A DNA stretch of 11,562 nt, taken from an uncultured Ruminococcus sp. GTDB lineage: Bacteria > Bacillota > Clostridia > Oscillospirales > Ruminococcaceae. Below are positions 1 to 5,040 of the stretch, in pieces (the stretch's first letter is position 1; the number at the start of each line of letters is the position of its first letter). The DNA lies in NCBI GenBank assembly GCA_900319195.1, contig ONNL01000045.1:1-11562 (forward strand), read 5' to 3'. Under the pieces are notes generated by a model that worked only from the letters and a program-made list of their open reading frames with translations, did not search any database and was not told the DNA's origin. A program made the position numbers and the translations under genes.

Positions 1-1135
1 CATTTATTATTTCTGTGTATGCCATTAGATAAGGAGCGATTCCCTTTGCATCGTTTTCGGTGATACGTTCACTGAGGTAGTAGTCAGCGGAGCCGTCGCG
101 GTAGGGCTGACCGCCGAGACCAGCCATGAGGCAGATATTTTTGAGTATCGGCAGACCGTCGCTGCTGCGGACTATGAATTTATCCGTCACCGCAAGGAGC
201 GCGTCCCTGCCTGCCGCAAAGAGCTTCTCATCAGCCGCTCCGAGCCTGTACGCCTTCATTGCTGAATATGCAAACAGGAGAGTGCCGCTTGTCTCGGTAT
301 AGTTTCCCTCGAGACCTTGCCGATAGGGGAGCTGGTCGAGCATACCGTCGGGATTGAGCCTTGCCGCAAGAGCATCAAGCAGCTCGCAGAGCATTGACGC
401 ACTTGTTTCGCGGAGCTTGCTGTCCTCGGGAGACTCCTCCGTAACGTCTGCAAGTCCCGCGCACAGCCACCCCATTGAGCGCAGCCAGAATTCGCCCGAG
501 AGTCCCGTAGCGCTGTCCGCCCACTTCTGAGTGCGTGATTCGTCGTAGCCGTGGTAATACAGACCTGTTGCCGAGTCGCGCATTATGCTGCGGAAGCTCC
601 CGAGCTGAGCGCACACGTCACCGAGCAGCCTTTCACTGCCGTCCATCACGGCATATTTCGTCTCAAACGGCAGAGCCATGTAAGCGCCGTCGAGCCACAT
701 CTGGTGCGGATATACCGCCTTGTGCCAGTAGTTTCCGCATTTCAGCCGCGGCTGAACGGAGAGCAGGCTGAACAGCTTCTCATACGCGAGACGGTAGCGC
801 TCGTCACCCGTTTTTTCGTGCAGGAAGATGAGATTTCTGCCGCCGTTGAAGTTGTCGATGTTCATGTCGGCAGGATTTAGAGTGGGGATATTCCCGTCGC
901 TGTCGATATAGCGCCTCATGAAGCTGTCCGCGTAGCTGAGCAGTCTCTCGTCGCCGCTCTGCTCATAGAGCATGATGACAGCTCTTATCATGCAGTTGTC
1001 AATATAGTTCCATTTTACTGGCTTGCTGAAAATAAAGCTCTCTCTGTTCCAGAGCGGATGCTCGGGGTCTGAGGGCAGAATGAGCTTTTCAATATATGTG
1101 TTTACGGCTTCGCTGAGCCGATCTGTTCTGATCAT
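1..1135 (-). CDS. GH105 unsaturated glycuronyl (rhamnogalacturonyl) hydrolase, 3' end cut by window
   Basis: This cytoplasmic hydrolase probably removes the unsaturated uronic acid left at the end of pectin oligosaccharides by a lyase. I translated it by hand: 378 codons are visible and no stop is reached before the left edge. The family member YteR is about 373 aa, so only a few residues are likely missing. The start is MIRTDRLSEA, with a GGGAGG ribosome site nine bases upstream and no signal peptide. Family landmarks are QMWLDG (D149), NIDNFN (D94), YWHK (H138), YYHGYDE (H195), FWLRSMGW (W217, R219, W223) and MAGLGG..YRDGS near the end. Recalled YteR active-site residues (D88, H132, D143, H189, W211, R213, W217) all fall in place with a constant shift of six. 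The start codon overlaps the permease stop as ATGA, so it is translated with the importer. The family call is firm; the exact substrate is inferred. Confidence 0.93.
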   Translation of the reverse strand, partial: MIRTDRLSEAVNTYIEKLILPSDPEHPLWNRESFIFSKPVKWNYIDNCMIRAVIMLYEQSGDERLLSYADSFMRRYIDSDGNIPTLNPADMNIDNFNGGRNLIFLHEKTGDERYRLAYEKLFSLLSVQPRLKCGNYWHKAVYPHQMWLDGAYMALPFETKYAVMDGSERLLGDVCAQLGSFRSIMRDSATGLYYHGYDESRTQKWADSATGLSGEFWLRSMGWLCAGLADVTEESPEDSKLRETSASMLCELLDALAARLNPDGMLDQLPYRQGLEGNYTETSGTLLFAYSAMKAYRLGAADEKLFAAGRDALLAVTDKFIVRSSDGLPILKNICLMAGLGGQPYRDGSADYYLSERITENDAKGIAPYLMAYTEIIN

Positions 1136-1962
1136 CCGGAAAGTCCTCCCGCAGTAATACCGCTGACGAATTTTTTCTGTGCCGCAAAGAATACAGCGAC
1201 GGACGGGATAAGTCCTATCACTGACATGGCGATTATTTTTCGCTGCTCATAGCCCTGACCCGTGCTGTCCACAGAAAGCCGCAGTGCAAGAGAAACAGGA
1301 TATCTATCGACCGAGCGTATCATTATCAGCGGTGTAAGGAAGTCGTTCATTGTCCACAGGAAGCTGAACACCGCGACTGATATTATCGCAGGCTTTATGC
1401 AGGGGACAAGAACGTATATGAGCGTCCTGAAGGTGCCGCAGCCGTCTATTCTTGCAGCCTCGTCGAATTCCTTCGGTATACCCTTGAAGAACTGTATCAG
1501 TATGAATACGAACATTCCTTCACACGCAAAGAGCGAGGGTACAGTCAGCGGTATATAGGTGTCGAGAAGCCCGACCTCGCTCCACAGCAGATACATCGGG
1601 AGCAGAGTCACTATCGACGGCATGAGCATACCTCCCATGAGGAAGGCGAAAAAGAGTCTTTTCAGCGGAAAATCGAATCTTGCGAACCCGTAGGCTACAA
1701 GCACAGATGATGTTACCGCAAATATGGTTTTTGGCAATATTATTCCGAATGTGTTGAGGAAGTAGTGCCCCATGGTGTAGGGAGTCACCGTTTCCCATGC
1801 GTTTTTATATACACTCAGCTCTATCCTCGGCGGCATGAACCACACGGAGCTGAATATCTCACGGTTTGTCTTGAACGACGCGCCTATCAGCCATAGCAGA
1901 GGGTAGAGCATGATGACTGCAAGAACGGTCAGCAGCAGATATACGGGGAGCTTTTTCTTCAT
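1132..1962 (-). CDS. Carbohydrate ABC transporter permease (MalG/UgpE-like)
   Basis: This is the second inner-membrane permease of a sugar importer, 276 aa from MKKKLPVYLL. The usual carbohydrate permease length is about 270-290 aa. I chose this start over the ATG 75 bases upstream. It has an ideal AAGGAGG eight bases before it and overlaps the previous gene's stop as ATGA. The longer start would run through the end of the upstream gene and add a charged, non-membrane tail. Hydrophobic segments near residues 8-28, 70-92, 103-125, 138-160, 190-210 and 245-262 give the expected six membrane spans. The EAA loop that docks the ATPase is FDEAARIDGCGTFRTLIYVLVP at about residues 166-187. It partners the adjacent permease and binding protein. 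The substrate is inferred from the GH105 gene that follows: unsaturated pectic oligosaccharides. Confidence 0.93.
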   Translation of the reverse strand: MKKKLPVYLLLTVLAVIMLYPLLWLIGASFKTNREIFSSVWFMPPRIELSVYKNAWETVTPYTMGHYFLNTFGIILPKTIFAVTSSVLVAYGFARFDFPLKRLFFAFLMGGMLMPSIVTLLPMYLLWSEVGLLDTYIPLTVPSLFACEGMFVFILIQFFKGIPKEFDEAARIDGCGTFRTLIYVLVPCIKPAIISVAVFSFLWTMNDFLTPLIMIRSVDRYPVSLALRLSVDSTGQGYEQRKIIAMSVIGLIPSVAVFFAAQKKFVSGITAGGLSG

Positions 1963-2849
1963 GCGCTGTCCCTCCTTCTGCCTGTCACGCGGAACATTAT
2001 CAGCACAACGAGTCCTATAACGGCGAACATCGTCCACGAGACAGCGTTTGCGTATCCCATGTTGAAGTGACCGAACATCTCGCTGTAGATGAGCATTCCG
2101 AGCGTGTACGTGCTCCCGAGCGGACCGCCGTCCGTGAGCATATACGGTGCATTGAATTCCTGCATGGCTGCGATAGTCTGGAGCACGAGGTTGATGAAGA
2201 TGACGCTTTTCAGCTGGGGGAGGGTGATGTGTATGAATGCACGGAAGCTTCCGCAGCCGTCCACCCTTGCCGCGTCATATAGCTCACGAGGTATATCGCG
2301 CAGAGCTGTCAGAAAAATTATCATTGTAGAGCCGAATTCCCACAGTCTCAGCAGAACTATCATGAACATAGCAGGAGCAGGCTCGCCGTACCAGCTTACA
2401 GGTGCCGCCCCGAGCATTTTCAGGAGCTGATTCACAAGTCCGTCCGAGGTGAAGAGGTACTGCCACATGATGACGACAGAGAGGTTCGCACCGAGTATCG
2501 ACGGCACATACAGAGCTGTCCTGTAAAAGCCTATACCGCGTATCTCCGCATTCAGCAGCAATGCCGCACACAGTGATACAAGGAGCTTCAGCGGAACGAG
2601 CAGAGCTGCATATTTCAGCGTGACCGCGAGAGCGTTCCCGAATTTTTCGTCGTGCAGCAGTTGGGTGTAGTTTTCAGATCCTATGAACTTCGGTGCGCTT
2701 ATGCCGTTGTATTCCGTCATTCCGAGTATGAATGAGCAGATGAAGGGGTAGAGGATGAATGCCGCAAAGCCGATAATGAACGGCGTTATGAGCAGCAGTC
2801 CCGTAAATCTGCTTACCCCGACGGGATTTCGGTATGAGTGCTTTTTCAT
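1959..2849 (-). CDS. Carbohydrate ABC transporter permease (MalF/UgpA-like)
   Basis: This is the first inner-membrane permease of the importer, 296 aa, a normal length for the family. Hydrophobic segments include about residues 16-44, 76-100, 112-133, 158-182, 214-230 and 270-288, fitting six spans. The EAA-type ATPase contact loop is visible as LYDAARVDGCGSFRAF, residues 190-205, followed by HITLPQL. A conserved NAPYMLTDGGP follows at 233-243, as is usual in this subfamily. The start codon overlaps the stop of the binding-protein gene as ATGA, with GAAGAAGG upstream as ribosome site. Its own stop overlaps the next permease start in the same way. No ATPase gene accompanies the set, so a shared MsmX-type ATPase elsewhere in the genome is the likely energy source; that part is inference. 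Confidence 0.94.
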   Translation of the reverse strand: MKKHSYRNPVGVSRFTGLLLITPFIIGFAAFILYPFICSFILGMTEYNGISAPKFIGSENYTQLLHDEKFGNALAVTLKYAALLVPLKLLVSLCAALLLNAEIRGIGFYRTALYVPSILGANLSVVIMWQYLFTSDGLVNQLLKMLGAAPVSWYGEPAPAMFMIVLLRLWEFGSTMIIFLTALRDIPRELYDAARVDGCGSFRAFIHITLPQLKSVIFINLVLQTIAAMQEFNAPYMLTDGGPLGSTYTLGMLIYSEMFGHFNMGYANAVSWTMFAVIGLVVLIMFRVTGRRRDSA

Positions 2850-4153
2850 TTTCTGACCTTCTTCAGATATTCCCCGACAGCGCTGTACATCTCCTTTGCC
2901 GCCGACGCAGTATCAGTCTCGTCGTATGAGACCTCCTCGATAGCCTTGCTGTAAAGCTCATGCATCTGCGAAAGCTCCATGTATGGACTGATAGTCACAG
3001 TGTCCGCAGCTTCGAGCATTTCGTCGCTTTCCTGAGCAAGTCCCGCAAGCTTTCCGCTGTCCTCGAGCGCCTTTTCCGCGTATGCCGAGGACGGTATGCC
3101 GCGTGTAGTACCGAGAATCTCCGCGCATTCCTTGTTGTTGAGGAGGAAGTCCATGAGAGCGGCAGCTTCGTCGGGGTGCTTGGTGTTTTTCGACACAGCA
3201 TAGAGCATCGAAGGCTTTATCATCCAGCCTCCATTGCCGTTTTCGCCGCTGAGGAGCGGTCCCGTTTTGAGCACACCCTCACCGAGCACGGATTCATATT
3301 TGCCGACAGAGCTCCCCCATTCGAGAACGCCTGCGACCTTTCCGCCTATGAATTCCGACGACTGATAGAGAGCGGCATTGCCGTCCTCGTCGGCGCGGGA
3401 TCTTACCGTGCGGATAACGTGATTGTCCTCAAGCTGCTTGTAGAAGTCGAGCGCCGCCTTGATGTCGTCCTCCGTGAAGCCGAGCTCACCGTCCATAGTG
3501 ATGAACTGCCTGCCTGTCTGCTGCTGAACGTACACAACAGCGAGGTACCATGCTGAGCAGCCGGTCTGAATGTCGAGATCAAGAGGGTAGAGACCTTCTC
3601 CGCTGAACTTGCTTCCGAGGCTGATGAGTTCGTCCCACGTCTCAGGGAAAGCCGCACCGAGCCTGTTGTAGACATCGGAGTTGTAGAACAGACATCTTCC
3701 GCTTACCGAGACAGTAACTGCGTTGAGCTTTCCGTTTACCTTGCCGAATGACAGCACGTCGTCCCCATAGCCCGAGAGGTCGAGCGTCTGAGTGAGCGTG
3801 TTCAGGTCGTAGAAGCCGTTTCCGTCGGGCGACATGGATATGAGCCAGTCGTAGTTGATCTGCATGAGGTCGGGTTCAGAACCGCTGCTTATCTGTGAGA
3901 TCGTCTTTTCCTCCCAGCCGTCCCAGCCTCCGTATTCAGCCTTGACGGTTATTTCGGGATGGAGCTTGTTCCAGAGCTCGAGTGCCCTGAGTGTAGCGTC
4001 GTGGCGGTCATCTCCTCCCCACCACGAAAAGCGTATCGTGCATTTGTCCAGCTTGCCGTCGGGCTTTACCGTTTCGGCATCTGATGAACACGCACAGGCA
4101 GAGAGTGTAAAAGCGCAGCAGCAAGCTGCAATTTTAGGAATAATATTTTTCAT
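2846..4153 (-). CDS. Extracellular sugar-binding lipoprotein of ABC transporter (SBP family 1)
   Basis: This is the substrate-binding protein of the importer, 435 aa, a usual length for the family. The N-terminus has a lipoprotein signal: a basic start, a hydrophobic run and the lipobox LSAC with the modified cysteine at C20, so the mature protein is anchored to the outer face of the membrane. The mature part opens with IRFSWWGGDDRHDATLRALE, then WNKLHPEITVKAEYGGWDGW and SSGSEPDLMQINYDWL. These are classic signatures of family 1 solute-binding proteins. Aromatic residues are plentiful, as in oligosaccharide binders. It is the first gene of the operon and is followed directly by both permeases. 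The ribosome site before its ATG is weak (TGAGAG). A 10-codon leader frame with a stronger site ends four bases upstream and could supply ribosomes. The ligand is not readable from the sequence. Confidence 0.95.
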   Translation of the reverse strand: MKNIIPKIAACCCAFTLSACACSSDAETVKPDGKLDKCTIRFSWWGGDDRHDATLRALELWNKLHPEITVKAEYGGWDGWEEKTISQISSGSEPDLMQINYDWLISMSPDGNGFYDLNTLTQTLDLSGYGDDVLSFGKVNGKLNAVTVSVSGRCLFYNSDVYNRLGAAFPETWDELISLGSKFSGEGLYPLDLDIQTGCSAWYLAVVYVQQQTGRQFITMDGELGFTEDDIKAALDFYKQLEDNHVIRTVRSRADEDGNAALYQSSEFIGGKVAGVLEWGSSVGKYESVLGEGVLKTGPLLSGENGNGGWMIKPSMLYAVSKNTKHPDEAAALMDFLLNNKECAEILGTTRGIPSSAYAEKALEDSGKLAGLAQESDEMLEAADTVTISPYMELSQMHELYSKAIEEVSYDETDTASAAKEMYSAVGEYLKKVRK

Positions 4154-4157
4154 ACTC

Positions 4158-4190
4158 TCAGATTCCCAAGGACTGCCTGCAAAGACTCAT
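4158..4190 (-). other. Possible 10-codon leader ORF before the binding-protein gene
   Basis: The minus strand carries AAGGAG at 4208-4203, the best ribosome site in the leader, followed after 12 bases by ATG. This opens a frame reading MSLCRQSLGI and a TGA stop. The stop ends four bases before the start of the binding-protein gene, whose own ribosome site is poor. The layout would suit translational coupling or a regulatory leader, but the spacing from the ribosome site is longer than ideal and the peptide is too short to judge. Confidence 0.25.
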
Positions 4191-4225
4191 GATGCGGACA
4201 GTCTCCTTAATATAATGATCAATTA

Positions 4226-4254
4226 ATTATAACACGTCCCGAAAAAAATAGCAA
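4226..4254 (-). promoter_or_regulatory. Promoter of the sugar importer / GH105 operon
   Basis: On the minus strand, TTGCTA (4254-4249) and a perfect TATAAT (4231-4226) are separated by exactly 17 bases. This matches a housekeeping sigma-A promoter with a 4/6 -35 box. Transcription would begin near 4219, leaving a leader of about 65 bases before the binding-protein gene. The -10 box overlaps an AATTAATTA motif that recurs 120 bases away, a possible operator. Confidence 0.65.
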
Positions 4255-4431
4255 TAGGCACAGGAAAGATTTGCGGAAATTTTTTCACTGCCTGTGACTT
4301 CGCAGCACTGAGAATATATAATGTGTATAATATAAATATTAATTAATTAAGTAAAATATATAGGCAATCAACAGTTTTTTTGGCTTTTATAGTGCAAGTC
4401 TACAATTTTTATCCATATAGGGAAATTATTC

Positions 4432-4460
4432 TTTACTTTTTGTTGATTATATGCTATGAT
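4432..4460 (+). promoter_or_regulatory. Candidate distal promoter toward yerC
   Basis: TTTACT (4432-4437) and TATGAT (4455-4460) lie 17 bases apart on the plus strand, a good spacing for a sigma-A promoter with four of six matches in the -35 box and five of six in the -10 box. Its -35 box is embedded in CTTTACTTTT, which recurs at the second candidate 94 bases downstream. The region is AT-rich, so chance matches are possible. Confidence 0.4.
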
Positions 4461-4525
4461 ATACATAGCGTGTTATTTTCTTAGAGAAATTATATTTTAT
4501 TTTGATTATTTAACTTTAAAACCCC

Positions 4526-4554
4526 TTTACTTTTGCGTTTCAGTGTGCTAAAAT
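4526..4554 (+). promoter_or_regulatory. Candidate proximal promoter of yerC
   Basis: TTTACT (4526-4531) and TAAAAT (4549-4554) are separated by exactly 17 bases. Transcription would start near 4561, giving a very short leader if the ATG at 4577 is used, or about 40 bases if the ATG at 4601 is used. It is the nearest good promoter to the gene and shares its -35 context with the candidate at 4432. Confidence 0.5.
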
Positions 4555-4576
4555 GTAAAGTGATGATTAATGCCCT

Positions 4577-4900
4577 ATGGCAGATTGGAGTTACATTGAT
4601 ATGATAAATAAAATAAAATCAGACAGCATGGACCTGCTTTTTGAGGCTGTTCTCACACTTGAAACCGTTGATGACTGCTATAAATTCTTCGATGACCTCT
4701 GCACGAGCATTGAGCTCAAGGCGTTTGCACAGAGACTTCACGTTGCACGTCTGCTCGATGAGCATAAGGTCTACAACAAGATAGTTGACGAAACTAAGGC
4801 AAGCACGGCGACAATAAGCCGCGTCAACCGCTCGCTCAAGGACGGCAATGACGGATATAACATCGTCTTTGACAGGCTCAAGAAAAACGGTAAGCTTTGA
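4577..4900 (+). CDS. yerC: YerC/TrpR-superfamily DNA-binding protein
   Basis: This is a small all-helical protein related to the Trp repressor and to Bacillus YerC (YerC/YecD family), up to 107 aa. The family core is clear: LLFEAVLTLETVDDCYKFFDDLC, then ELKAFAQRLHVARLLDE, then the helix-turn-helix YNKIVDETKASTATISRVNRSLKDGNDGY at about residues 66-94. By analogy it binds DNA as a dimer, but the target and any effector are unknown. Two starts are possible. The ATG at 4577 has no clear ribosome site. The in-frame ATG at 4601 (MINKIKSDSM) has GGAG ten bases upstream and lines up better with the start of YerC as I recall it, so the protein may be 99 aa. No terminator is visible before the downstream cellulase 136 bases away, so co-transcription is possible. 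Confidence 0.9.
   Translation: MADWSYIDMINKIKSDSMDLLFEAVLTLETVDDCYKFFDDLCTSIELKAFAQRLHVARLLDEHKVYNKIVDETKASTATISRVNRSLKDGNDGYNIVFDRLKKNGKL
4587..4590 (+). promoter_or_regulatory. Ribosome site supporting a later yerC start
   Basis: GGAG (within ATTGGAG) lies ten bases before the in-frame ATG at 4601, whereas the ATG at 4577 has no comparable site. This favours a 99-aa product, though the spacing is at the long end and the earlier start cannot be excluded. Confidence 0.4.
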
Positions 4901-4947
4901 TTGCCCAAAGCGGACATTATCAAGGATTTCAGGCTTCTGTGTACGTT

Positions 4948-5040
4948 ATGCGGAATGCCTTAAATACAGGAGGACTCTGCGATCACAGGCAGGGCGCTCC
5001 CGAAAAAACTATATTTATTAAGGAGTTGTTGGAACTATGA
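4948..5040 (+). other. Possible 30-codon ORF overlapping the cellulase start
   Basis: An ATG at 4948 opens a frame of 30 codons beginning MRNALNTGGL and ending KELLEL. Its TGA overlaps the cellulase ATG as ATGA, the same arrangement as in the importer operon. The frame is open back to a TTG that touches the yerC stop. However, there is no ribosome site before the ATG at 4948. A perfect AGGAGG at 4968-4973 is not followed by a start codon, and the peptide resembles nothing I know. It may be chance or a coupling leader. Confidence 0.2.

Larger units (their letters stand above)
4154..4576. other. AT-rich divergent intergenic region
   Basis: This 423-base stretch separates the leftward importer operon from the rightward yerC gene and is far richer in A and T than the flanking genes. 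It holds one leftward and two rightward promoter candidates, listed separately. It also holds a perfect 12-base palindrome TTAATTAATTAA at 4339-4350. Its core AATTAATTA occurs again at 4221-4229 over the leftward -10 box. No gene of plausible size was seen here, nor a convincing RNA structure or terminator. Confidence 0.7.

Noticed and set aside
1963..2037. Longer N-terminus for the second permease (start at 2037)
   Set aside because: The extra 25 residues are translated from the coding end of the upstream permease in another frame and are charged. The start at 1962 has AAGGAGG and the ATGA overlap.
2960..3556. 198-codon open frame on the plus strand opposite the binding-protein gene
   Set aside because: The opposite strand encodes a clear family 1 binding protein. 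The frame is a shadow with an odd His/Arg-rich composition.
4259..4296. Inverted repeat CACAGG ... CCTGTG as a hairpin or terminator
   Set aside because: Only six pairs with a 26-base loop and no T-run after it, so it is too weak to call.
4931..4959. AGGC ... GCCT pairing after yerC as a terminator or riboswitch
   Set aside because: Only four pairs, a long loop and no T-run. No known riboswitch core was recognised.
4968..4973. Perfect AGGAGG as the ribosome site of an unlisted gene
   Set aside because: No ATG, GTG or TTG follows at a usable distance. The cellulase has its own AAGGAG at 5020.
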